In this document: one piece after another, positions 11,641-22,215 of the stretch
Position numbering within the stretch: the first letter of the stretch is position 1
How the letters are laid out: every line of letters begins with the position of its first letter
NCBI GenBank assembly: GCA_036877525.1
Contig: JAZGTH010000075.1
Span: 69,501-133,500, forward strand
Direction: 5' to 3'
DNA length: 64,000 bases
Source of the DNA: Chromobotia macracanthus
Lineage: Eukaryota; Chordata; Actinopteri; Cypriniformes; Botiidae
Program-made: the position numbers and the translations under genes
The notes under the pieces: generated by a model
Databases searched by the model: none
Seen by the model: the letters and a program-made list of their open reading frames with translations, nothing else
Told to the model about the DNA's origin: nothing

Positions 11641-12960
11641 TCTTGAGTAGAATTAAAACAAATATGTTAATGGGCATTTGCATCCAGTACATCACAGAAA
11701 CCCACTAGGAACTTTAATTGGTGTTGAATGTGACTCAGCAGAAGTGTGAGACTTTAAATTCTGCTGAGTGTATCTGCTGAGAGCTACATCCACATTCATT
11801 ATGTTGATGTTGCTTCCAGAAGAGTTTACTAGCGACAGATGACTAGGCCTCCAGTACAAGTCCTTTAGCCCAGCTGGTGAATCCCCTTTAGTAAGTGCTG
11901 ATTTACCTTCAGACAGTAATGACTGGTTTCAACAGATGCTGTGCGAAGCTTTCACAGGGTTAACAGGATTATAAATCTCAACCATTATCCTGTCACGTAT
12001 GACAGACTCAACACAATGCAGACTCATCCACACACTCGCTGCATGTAAATAAGCAGCAAATAATAATGACATCCAACAAATAGCATTATAGCACTTAGTA
12101 TAACATATTTATACTTTGTTTAGACATGAACGTTTATGTAAATGCAGTGGAGGATAATGGGGCACCTGGGTGAAGCTTTCCATCCACAATTTGACTGATA
12201 TTCTTTTCATGCTCACTAAATGTTACACGGCAGATTTGACCTCTAATGATGCTGATTATTGTGTGAGAGGAGCATTAAATGATTTGTATTGGGGGTGGAT
12301 TGAGGAGTGAAATTGAAATTGATTGAGGAGTAGATGAATGACCGACTTACTGACCAGATTTTCTCTGATAATCGGATGAAACGCATGACCGTCGACCAGC
12401 AGCATTTTCGCTTTGGGACGAGATGTAGCGTAACGAGGAGAAAGAAAAGACAGCGAAGGGCCTGTATTGTTTTTTTTCACCAGCGTCTGTTCCTCATCTG
12501 TCATGAACAGATCTGTGATGGTGATGCAGCCTAAACATGTATTAATTATAAAGACACGTATGTATTACTGCTGCTGCTGAGATTGTGTGATAAGCAGCAC
12601 TTTAATTTCAGTGGATTAGCAAAGGCTGTCAGAGAGGGAAGGGTGTGTGAGTGTGTTTCTAGGGGTGACATGAGTGTTGTTCCATTTTTGTTTTTATCTG
12701 GATTATCTGTAATCTGGGCTGCTTTAATTTACCTCAGCCCTGGGTCAGATCTGTCGGTTTCCTAACATTCCTCTCTATTGGATGCTTGTGTGATTTGCAT
12801 CTGGTGGGCAGGGCCAGGTGGATTATTTGAAGCAGTCTGTCACATGGATTTTGCCTGCAGGTTGAATGCTGACACATTGCTGGGACTAGTTTCAGAAATC
12901 AATAAAATCATGAGAAAGTGGCACGAGACAAACCGATGTAGAATGATGCAGAAACAGATG
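11641..12960. other. Unannotated spacer between two minisatellites
   Basis: Unique-looking sequence without recognisable exons or RNA genes. Short open frames at 12,256-12,963 have no family resemblance and mixed composition. Confidence 0.5.
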
Positions 12961-15370
12961 TGAGGGATGTTGACTTAACGTTACATATTGTCACTCCAGT
13001 GTCACATTTTCAGTGATGTGAGAGATGTTGATTTAAACATAATATTGTCACTCCAGTGTCACATTTTCCGTGATGTGATAGATGTTGATTTAAACATAAT
13101 ATTGTCACTCCAGTGTCTCATTTTCAGTGATGTGAGAGATGTTGATTTATACATAATATTGTCACTCCAGTGTCTCATTTTCAGTGATGTGAGAGATGTT
13201 GATTTAAACATAATATTGTCACTCCAGTGTCTCATTTTCAGTGATGTGAGAGATGTTGATTTATACATAATATTGTCACTCCAGTGTCACATTTTCAGTG
13301 ATGTGAGAGATGTTGATTTAAACATAATATTGTCACTCCAGTGTCTCATTTTCAGTGATGTGAGAGATGTTGATTTAAATATAATATTGTCACTCCAGTG
13401 TCTCATTTTCAGTGATGTGAGAGATGTTGATTTAAACATAATATTGTCACTCCAGTGTCTCATTTTCAGTGATGTGAGAGATGGTGATTTAAACATAATA
13501 TTGTCACTCCAGTGTCACATTTTCAGTGATGTGAGAGATGGTGATTTAAACATAATATTGTCACTCCAGTGTCTCATTTTCAGTGATGTGAGAGATGGTG
13601 ATTTAAACATAATATTGTCACTCCAGTGTCACATTTTCCGTGATGTGATAGATGTTGATTTAAACATAATATTGTCAATCCAGTGTCTCATTTTCAGTGA
13701 TGTGAGAGATGGTGATTTAAATATAATATTGTCACTCCAGTGTCACATTTTCAGTGATGTGAGAGATGTTGATTTAAACATAATATTGTCACTCCAGTGT
13801 CTCATTTTCAGTGATGTGAGAGATGGTGATTTAAATATAATATTGTCACTCCAGTGTCTCAGTTTCAGTGATGTGAGAGATGTTGATTTATACATAATAT
13901 TGTCACTCCAGTGTCACATTTTCAGTGATGTGAGAGATGGTGATTTAAACATAATATTGTCACTCCAGTGTCTCATTTTCAGTGATGTGAGGGATGTTGA
14001 CTTAACGTTACATATTGTCACTCCAGTGTCACATTTTCAGTGATGTGAGAGATGTTGATTTATACATAATATTGTCACTCCAGTGTCTCATTTTCAGTGA
14101 TGTGAGAGATGTTGATTTAAACATAATATTGTCACTCCAGTGTCTCATTTTCAGTGATGTGAGAGATGTTGATTTAAATATAATATTGTCACTCCAGTGT
14201 CTCATTTTCAGTGATGTGAGAGATGTTGATTTATACATAATATTGTCACTCCAGTGTCACATTTTCAGTGATGTGAGAGATGTTGATTTATACATAATAT
14301 TGTCACTCCAGTGTCACATTTTCAGTGATGTGAGAGATGTTGATTTAAACATAATATTGTCACTCCAGTGTCTCATTTTCAGTGATGTGAGAGATGTTGA
14401 TTTAAATATAATATTGTCACTCCAGTGTCTCATTTTCAGTGATGTGAGAGATGTTGATTTATACATAATATTGTCACTCCAGTGTCACATTTTCAGTGAT
14501 GTGAGAGATGTTGATTTAAACATAATATTGTCACTCCAGTGTCTCATTTTCAGTGATGTGAGAGATGTTGATTTATACATAATATTGTCACTCCAGTGTC
14601 ACATTTTCAGTGATGTGAGAGATGTTGATTTATACATAATATTGTCACTCCAGTGTCACATTTTCAGTGATGTGAGAGATGTTGATTTATACATAATATT
14701 GTCACTCCAGTGTCACATTTTCAGTGATGTGAGAGATGTTGATTTAAACATAATATTGTCACTCCAGTGTCACATTTTCAGTGATGTGAGAGATGTTGAT
14801 TTAAACATAATATTGTCACTCCAGTGTCTCATTTTCAGTGATGTGAGAGATGTTGATTTAAATATAATATTGTCACTCCAGTGTCTCATTTTCAGTGATG
14901 TGAGAGATGTTGATTTATACATAATATTGTCACTCCAGTGTCACATTTTCAGTGATGTGAGAGATGGTGATTTAAACATTATATTGTCACTCCAGTGTCA
15001 CATTTTCAGTGATGTGAGAGATGTTGATTTAAACATAATATTGTCACTCCAGTGTCTCATTTTCAGTGATGTGAGAGATGGTGATTTAAACATTATATTG
15101 TCACTCCAGTGTCACATTTTCAGTGATGTGAGAGATGTTGATTTAAACATAATATTGTCACTGCAGTGTCACATTTTCAGTGATGTGAGAGATGTTGATT
15201 TAAACATAATATTGTCACTCCAGTGTCACATTTTCAGTGATGTGATAGATGTTGATTTAAATATAATATTGTCACTCCAGTGTCACATTTTCAGTGATGT
15301 GAGAGATGTTGATTTAAACATAATATTGTCACTCCAGTGTCACATTTTCAGTGATGTGAGAGATGTTGTG
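12961..15370. repeat. Minisatellite, 57-bp unit, about 42 copies
   Basis: Nearly identical 57-bp units running from 12,961 to about 15,370. Each contains ATATTGTCACTCCAGTGTC, a CATTTTCAGTGATGTGAGAG segment and a GATTTAAACATA or GATTTATACATA variant. A distinctive 58-bp edge unit (GACTTAACGTTACATATTG) occurs at the left boundary and again near 13,988, an offset of 1027 bp (17 standard units plus one long unit, to within a base). The left block was therefore duplicated as a whole. Because 57 is divisible by 3 and the unit lacks stops in one + frame, open frames of 351 and 472 codons arise; the extra base of the edge unit breaks the frame between them. Confidence 0.97.
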
Positions 15371-16450
15371 AGAGACACATTTTTAATTTCAGCGTTGTGT
15401 GTTGTTGCTAGGGCTTTGTTAGGTGGTTGCTAGGGTGTTGTGGAAGGTTTACAGATGATTGCTAAGCCATCAGATAATAAATGACTAATTGATAAATAGA
15501 TGATTGTTTTAGAAACAAGGTTCTCTCTATCAGGACTTAATCTGTTGATAACTTCAATATATTTTCACAATTTTAAAATGCTCATATTTAGCACAACTCT
15601 GGTGAGCATTGTCATGACCATTGACAAAATAAATTTACTAAATAAACTGCAAAGTAGTTATGAATGACATAATTCTGCAAGTATATTCCAAATACAATTA
15701 TAAATATAATAAATGTAAATATAAATCAGCACACGATTGCAGCATACTGTGCTGGGAAACAAGTGTGTAAAGTATAAAAATGTCTAGTATGACACGGTTT
15801 TCACACACTCTTTTTTACTCTTCTTTGTTAAACCGCTTTGAAATAATACGTCTTTCTACACTGACTCCTACAAGCCCCCACCCCCAAAATTCATCAGTTC
15901 CCATATGAGCTTCAGATAGATGAATTCCCTGTACACTAAAGTTACTGTTTTCAAGCACACACTCGCACACACACACCTAAACACACACAGGTTTAAATGT
16001 GTGACAGACAGGAGTGTTTGGTGAGTGTGATAATATCTCAGTTTTAGATGATTACATTTTTTAAATCTTTGTATAGTTGGATAGCTTCAGAGAAAGAGAG
16101 ACAGAGAAGAAAGATGACTGACAGATGGGCGATTAATATTTGTGAACCTACGACCTGCAACAGATGAGATGATTACATGATCAGATTTGATCAGTACAAC
16201 TGATAGCATTAAACCACAGAGAAAGAGAGAGATGAATGAGCTGCTGGCTGTATTAGATGAAAGACTTTAGAGTTTGTGGTGTTCCTCAGTTTAAATCAGA
16301 TCAGGGTTAGGGTGAGTCTTGTTCTCCTGTCAGTGTATTGTTCCTGTGACAAAGATCAGATCTGTAATGATAATAATTGTTGTTGTTGGTGTGTGTGAAG
16401 AGAAGGTCTGTGGATCTGTGTTTGCTGGAGCCAAACTCCACTGCAGATGT
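15371..16450. other. Unannotated non-coding sequence
   Basis: AT-rich sequence with CA and GA microsatellite stubs (for example 15,957-15,990 and 16,090-16,110). Nothing resembling an exon or RNA gene is visible. Confidence 0.5.
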
Positions 16451-16610
16451 GACACATTTATATTTATGCATTTGTTATCTATCGCATTTGTCCAAAGTGA
16501 CTTGCAGAGCATTGAAGGTATACAATCATTCAGTAGGTGTGTTTCCTGGGAATCAAACCCACAGCCTTTGCGCTGCTAACACAATGTTTTACCAACTAAG
16601 CTACCGGAAG
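16451..16610 (-). mobile_element. tRNA-derived SINE copy
   Basis: Read on the minus strand, the right end begins with a tRNA-like head: an A-box-like TAGCTTAGTTGGTA, then a B-box-like GTGGGTTTGATTCCC. The left end carries the tail core CATTTGTCCAAAGTGACTTG that is common in teleost SINE/L2 tails. The same organisation recurs at 54,119-54,261. Degenerate relative to that copy, so probably old. Confidence 0.75.
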
Positions 16611-16784
16611 ATGAGGAACATGCCACAGTTTTACTTGATGCAGAGTGATTTTTTCTGAATGCGCTGCAGGTAGATGTCGTCATGGTGACATTTCCGTATT
16701 TCAGTGAGTAATGCCACATACAAGATCAGTATTACAATCATGCAGCCTGAGATTGTGTTCTGCATGTGTGACAATTACTCAGTT

Positions 16785-16785
<1 letters not shown>

Positions 16786-16849
<64 letters not shown>
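16786..16849. repeat. (GT)n microsatellite
   Basis: Uninterrupted TG dinucleotide run of about 64 bases, a Z-DNA-prone alternating purine-pyrimidine tract. Confidence 0.97.
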
Positions 16850-16851
<2 letters not shown>

Positions 16852-16852
16852 A

Positions 16853-17265
16853 CCAATGTGACCAGTTAGACCATTAGAGTGAGGACAAAGGAAGTAAAGT
16901 GAGGCCATTGTGGCTGGACATCCCTTTAAGGAAGTAAGGACTTGCTTTTAGGGTTAAGGTTAGTTCTCACAAAGATGGCTGTACCTATGTGTTTGTGATG
17001 TGATATTTTGAAAACACATTACCACTGGCTGTGATTCACACACACATATACACATTTGTACAGCTATCTTTTAAAGGACATTTATTGACAGTAAAATCTC
17101 TAGCCCCTAACCCTTAACCCTCCCAGCTAACTTCCCTAAACCTCAAACAGCCATTTAAAGGGGTGCCAGAAAGTGAGGACCGACCAAAATGTTTCACTTT
17201 ACTCTCTTTGTCCTCACTGTAATAGTCTAACTGGTCACCCTGGTCCTGGTCCACCCTGGTCACCC
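16853..17265. repeat. Inverted pair of a teleost GTGAGGAC-type repeat
   Basis: The left arm (about 16,853-16,990) reads GACCAGTTAGACCATTAGAG, GTGAGGACAAAGGAAG, AAAGTGAGGCCATTGTGGCTGG. The right arm (about 17,040-17,265) contains the reverse complement of the same series (TTTGTCCTCACTGTAATAG, GTCTAACTGGTCACC). The arms are imperfect and separated by roughly 50-100 bp, so transcripts could fold into a long hairpin. Probably two opposed copies of one interspersed repeat or a fold-back element. Confidence 0.7.
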
Positions 17266-17828
17266 ACACACGCTGTGTTTCATTCTGATCGATCCAACCC
17301 TTTACGGTCAGTGAGTCGACCTGCTCTGCTCTGCCAGCCAATCACATGTTGAGCTGTTAGATTTTGCAATTAACACATTCTGATTGGACGATGTCCTGGA
17401 CCTAAGGCATAGTTGATTAAGGCTGGCTATAGAGCACTATAACAGACCTGTAATATCCCTGTGTGTGTGACCGTGTGGTGTGTGTGTGATCTACTTAGAC
17501 AGATATCTCCAGCAGAGTCTGCCTGTGAGTCAATGAACAAATGCTAATGAAATGATATGAATCCACTGGGGAAGGAAACGTTTCTTCCTGTCAGACTGAT
17601 GAAATTGACTTTAATAATTCCAGGAGTTAAGACACAGCTGTGCTCTGAATTACGTGAACTTATGAAGTTGATTGCTTTGAGAAGATTTTTGTCCTTATTT
17701 AGAGTCAATGTGGTTTATTTAAAGCTAAATCATATCATTACTTCAGTGTTACAAAACATTCTCAGTTTAATATTCAAATTGTAAGTCACTGACTGTTGTT
17801 TTCACTACCTGAAGAGTGTAAACACTGA
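17266..17828. other. Unannotated non-coding sequence
   Basis: No recognisable exon or repeat boundary apart from a short TG-rich stretch near 17,460-17,490. Confidence 0.5.
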
Positions 17829-18610
17829 CTGACCAATGGGGTGAGGTTGGAATGAGACTGTTTGTTTGTCTGGCCAATGGGGTAAGGTTAGAATGAGACT
17901 GTTTGTTTGTTTGTTTGTTTGTCTGTCTGTCTGTCTGTCTGTCTGACCAGTGGGGTAAGGTTAGAATGGGACTGTTTGTTTTCTGACCAATGGGGTGAGG
18001 TTAGAATGGGATTGTTTGTCTGACCAATGGGGTGAGGTTAGAATGGGACTGTTTGTTTTCTGACCAATGGGGTGAGGTTAGAATGGGATTGTTTGTCTGA
18101 CCAATGGGGTGAGGTTAGAATGGGACTGTTTGTCTGATCAATGGGGTAAGGTTAGAATGGGACTGTTTGTTGTCTGACCAATGGGGTGAGGTTAGAATGG
18201 GATTGTTTGTCTGACCAATGGGGTGAGGTTAGAATGGGACTGTTTGTTTTCTGACCAATGGGGTGAGGTTAGAATGGGATTGTTTGTCTGACCAATGGGG
18301 TAAGGTTAGAATGGGACTGTTTGTCTGATCAATGGGGTGAGGTTAGAATGGGACTGTTTGTTGTCTGACCAATGGGATAAGGTTAGAATAGGACTGTTTG
18401 TTGTCTGACCAATGGGGTGAGGTTAGAATGGGACTGTTTGTCTGATCAATGGGGTGAGGTTAGAATGGGACTGTTTGTTGTCTGACCAATGGGATAAGGT
18501 TAGAATAGGACTGTTTGTTGTCTGACCAATGGGGTGAGGTTAGAATGGGACTGTTTGTCTGACCAGTGGGGTGAGGTTAGAATGGGACTGTTTGTTTGTT
18601 TGGGACTGTT
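17829..18610. repeat. Minisatellite, about 35-45-bp unit
   Basis: About 19 units of TGACCAATGGGGTGAGG, TTAGAATGGGACTGTTTG and a variable TTGTTTGTC spacer. Unit length varies through expansion of GTTT/GTCT tetranucleotides, most clearly at 17,900-17,943. CCAAT boxes (GACCAATGGG) recur in each unit, but nothing else suggests promoter function. Confidence 0.95.
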
Positions 18611-20266
18611 TTAAACCATCTGTTTTTTACATATCAAAAATTACTACAGAAAATCTGTAGTAAAAACATTATTTGTGTTGAGGTTTCTGTGTTAGAAAGT
18701 GAGAACACAAAGACAGAAGTATTTGATTAATTAATCTGTATCTGGATTAACTGACCGTAAATAAATGTTTGAGGGAATTTGAGTCTTCTGCTGACCTGCA
18801 GAGAGAGAGAAAGACAGATAAAGAGAGCGAGAGCAATATGAGCCATTATGATCTTTTAAGCTCAGATTTAAATAATGTTGATAAATACTCGCCTGAACAC
18901 ACAAACTTCAAAATCATTTGGCTGTTTTACCAAAAGTGCCTCTTATTTAGGTGTGATGAGTGATTGATTATATGAGCTATGTTGTACAGGATAATATCAC
19001 TTGATAATGGAGAGGCCGACAGTAGAACCACTGTAATCATGGACACACTCTCACATACACTATAAACACACACACACACAAACACTTAGACATACAGACA
19101 TACACTCAAACACACACAATCACACGTTATAACAGGCTTATGATATTTTCTGTCCCTCAGCCCTAACCCAACCTTCACACAAACATGTGACTGACATTAT
19201 ATTAACCAGTTGATGAGCCTTTTTATTAAAGAGGACCAGTAAAATGGTGAGCTGAATTCATGATCTTCACCTTTAGATGAATCTACTGAGATAAAGCTTT
19301 GTTAATTTACAGCAGCAGAGCAGAGTTTCTGTGAACCCATGTTAGCAACAGTGAGTCAGAGTAAAAGTCTTCCACACCTCACAGATGGACTGCGAGCAGC
19401 CTGCCAGTCAGATGAAGAACAGTTTTGTTTCCATCATGATCTGAAGTTGTCTCCTGTAAAGGTTAAAGGTCACTGATATGAGCAGCTGCACATGCTGTCT
19501 GCAGAGAACTTTCCATTTCTTAAAACCAGTGTGTACAGCAGAATTGCTCCAATCAAAGAAAAGATGCTTTTGTTCATGTCTGGCTGTGAGTCAGAATTGG
19601 ATGTGTCCTTTGTCACATGCTTTCAAAGTGCCCAGTTTCTCAAGATCTCAGAAAAGCAAGAATTCAGAGACCTGAGCACATCAATAAATTAATTGGCCAG
19701 CAAGATGTGAGAAGGAAAGAATCGAGCTGAAAACAGACAGGCTCGTTTCCTGTAGCACAAACACCTGTGATTGGTTGAGACGAGGAGGATTTCTTCTCAG
19801 TGGAAGTAGTGAAACAGGACAGGCATTTTGTTTCAGCAGCAGGATGATTCCAGTGCAGTCAGATCCGGCTTTACCAGTGTACATGAAGCAGGGTTACATA
19901 ATCAGATTATGACAGAAGGTGACTGCATTCTGTGACTGTGTTTTCACTGTATGCATCAGGGGCCCCAGACGTTTCATGCATGATGTATCGGGGACCTGGG
20001 GGTCTTAATGATCACAACACACACACACTGAGACGTCCATTACATTGAGTTTCCTACACCTGCTGAATCAGTAAAGCACATTTTACTGGAATGTTTTCTA
20101 TAGCTCCATCACCTTAAAACATCACGGTTCTGAATCAGCTTTAGATCTGCTTTGAATAAAAACCTTCTGTTTATCCTGTCTCTAGCATCAGAACTATTCC
20201 CACTTGTAAATGTAGCTTTGCAGACAAAGCTTGTTGGTTCTTAGGGCAAAATGTTTAATGTTCTCT
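18611..20266. other. Unannotated non-coding sequence
   Basis: Short open frames only (up to 67 codons), none with family resemblance. CA-rich stretch at 19,062-19,125. Confidence 0.5.
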
Positions 20267-20322
20267 CTCTTTGTAAGTCACTTTGGATAAAAGTGTCTGC
20301 TAAATCAATAAATGTAAATGAT
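20267..20322 (+). mobile_element. SINE/L2-type 3' tail fragment
   Basis: GTAAGTCACTTTGGATAAAA followed by GTGTCTGCTAAATCAATAAATG is the teleost SINE/L2 3'-tail motif in + orientation, complementary to the tail cores at 16,480 and 54,135. No tRNA-like head is attached, so it is a 5'-truncated copy. Confidence 0.65.
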
Positions 20323-21589
20323 TCCTCACGTTTTTTTTGGTTTCTGTCACTCTGACTTCACACCCACTTGCCGTTCAGATGCTGCAGACCTTCAACTTTA
20401 TCTGATTATAAAACAAGAATCCAGAATTGACTATGTGCAGGATAAAAGATGAGAAGCTCCAGCATGACATTCTGAGTCTTTGTTCTCAAATGTTCTGTCA
20501 AATCTCAGTGTACAGAAGAACTGAAGCACTGTCTCTGATGTTTCTACAAAGAACGTCAGAGAGAGTGATGATGTCACAGGCAAAAATTCTCTTTCTGCTG
20601 ATCATGCTGATGTATGTTTACTGGAGGCATTATAAAGCACTATTCTTTCTCAGGTTGGTCTAGCTAATGTGTATGTGTGTTCTAGAGTGAGCACAGACTG
20701 GGTGTTGCATTTTCCAGTAATGTGATTGGCTCTTTTAACCAAAGGAACTGAGGATGTTCAGCCTGAGGTTCAGACTCTTGGGTTTCCCCATCATGCCCTG
20801 CAGGAACCTGCTGTGTTTCATAATGAAACTCAGACGTTTATGTAAAACTAGTAAAGTGAGTTACTCTCAAAGCTCTGGCTGCAGTCAGGATCAGTTTTTT
20901 AGTATTGATCTCATTGGTCCAATGAGGCTTGAAGAAACAAGACTGTTAAATGAGATGACCTTCTGACCTGTCCAGTGTTCACTGATCAGAGTCCATTTGT
21001 CTCACTGTAATCTCTGAGTGTGCACCTGACAGACTTCAGCTGACCTCAGAACAGAGCCTGCTGCGACACTTGTGACGACATCTAGATGAGATGTGTTTAT
21101 GGTTGTTCCTGGAGTATTGTTAGCACTGGCATTGTTGTTAATGAGGAGAGAGATGCAGTGGTAAGCGTTTCTCTGTGTCCTGGTGTTTCGTTTGATCTGG
21201 AGGAGAGAGTTTGCGTTGTATTCAGGCTAATGGCCACAGAGGGACCACTCACTGCAGGATTAAAGAGTTTAGCCTGGTCAACACTGCCAAACAACTTTCT
21301 GTGCTCTCAGTATGCACTGCTTCACACTATAGAAACAGAGAGAGAGAGTCTGTTTGTGCATTCTCATGAGCTCTGTCCATGTGATATGATATTAGCTGTA
21401 TTGATTAGCTGAAGGATCTCCTCGTGTGTGTGTGTGTGTGTGTGTCCTGCGGGGAGACTCATGTTCCTCTGTGAAATTTCAATTAGAAATAACGGTATTG
21501 CTTATTGCTCCCTAGAGACAACAATCTTATCTCTGGCATCAGTTACAGCATTCTGTCTGTCAAACTACTGTGAGCCTCACTATACACAA
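20323..21589. other. Unannotated non-coding sequence
   Basis: Several open frames of 65-108 codons overlap on both strands without resemblance to known families, and none is bounded by convincing splice sites. A TG run lies at 21,425-21,445. Confidence 0.45.
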
Positions 21590-21836
21590 TCCGCACACAC
21601 AATCTCCCCTCACACGCAATCTCCCCAAAAACACACACACACACAATCTCCCCAAAAACACACAGAAAATGTCCCCAAACACACACAATCTCCCCAAACA
21701 CACACAATCTCCCCAAAAACACACACACACACAAAATCTCCCCAAACACACACACACAATCTCCCCAAAAACACTCACAAAATCTCCCCAAACACACACA
21801 CAAAATCTCCCCAAACACACACACACAATCTCCCCA
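21590..21836. repeat. Minisatellite CACACACAATCTCCCCAAAA
   Basis: About a dozen units of a CA-run followed by AATCTCCCCAAA, 18-28 bp each. Directly abuts the next array. Confidence 0.95.
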
Positions 21837-21837
21837 G

Positions 21838-22215
21838 TGCAGTGCAGGTTTCAGTGTGCAGACAGACAGACAGACAGACAGACAGTAGCAGTGCAGGTTT
21901 CAGTGTGCAGACAGACAGACAGACAGACAGTAGCAGTGCAGGTTTCAGTGTGCAGACAGACAGACAGACAGTGCAAGTTTCAGTGTGCAAACAGACAGAC
22001 AGTGCAGGTTTCAGTGTGCAGACAGTAGCAGTGCAGGCTTCACTGTTGCAGACCGGCAGCAGCAGTGCAGGTTTCAGTGTGCAGACAGAGAGAAGCGATG
22101 CAGGTTTCAAATGTGCAGACAGACAGACAGACAGTAGCAGTGCAGGCTATATTGTGGAGACCGGCAGCAGCAGTGCAGGCTTCAGTGTGCAGACAGACAG
22201 CAGCAGTGCAACAGG
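21838..22215. repeat. Minisatellite with embedded (GACA)n
   Basis: Units of AGTGCAGGTTTCAGTGTGCA followed by a variable (GACA)n and TAGC, about ten copies with decay toward the right end. The variable tetranucleotide block inside each unit shows two nested slippage processes. Confidence 0.95.

Noticed and set aside
12988..15433. Open frames of 351 and 472 codons with a 19-residue repeat
   Set aside because: They are produced by a 57-bp tandem repeat lacking stops; opposite-strand frames are open too, the units vary at random sites, and there is no domain, signal peptide or splice context.
17829..18610. Repeated CCAAT boxes as a promoter array
   Set aside because: The CCAAT occurs once per tandem unit and is explained by the repeat; no TATA, CpG or transcript evidence accompanies it.
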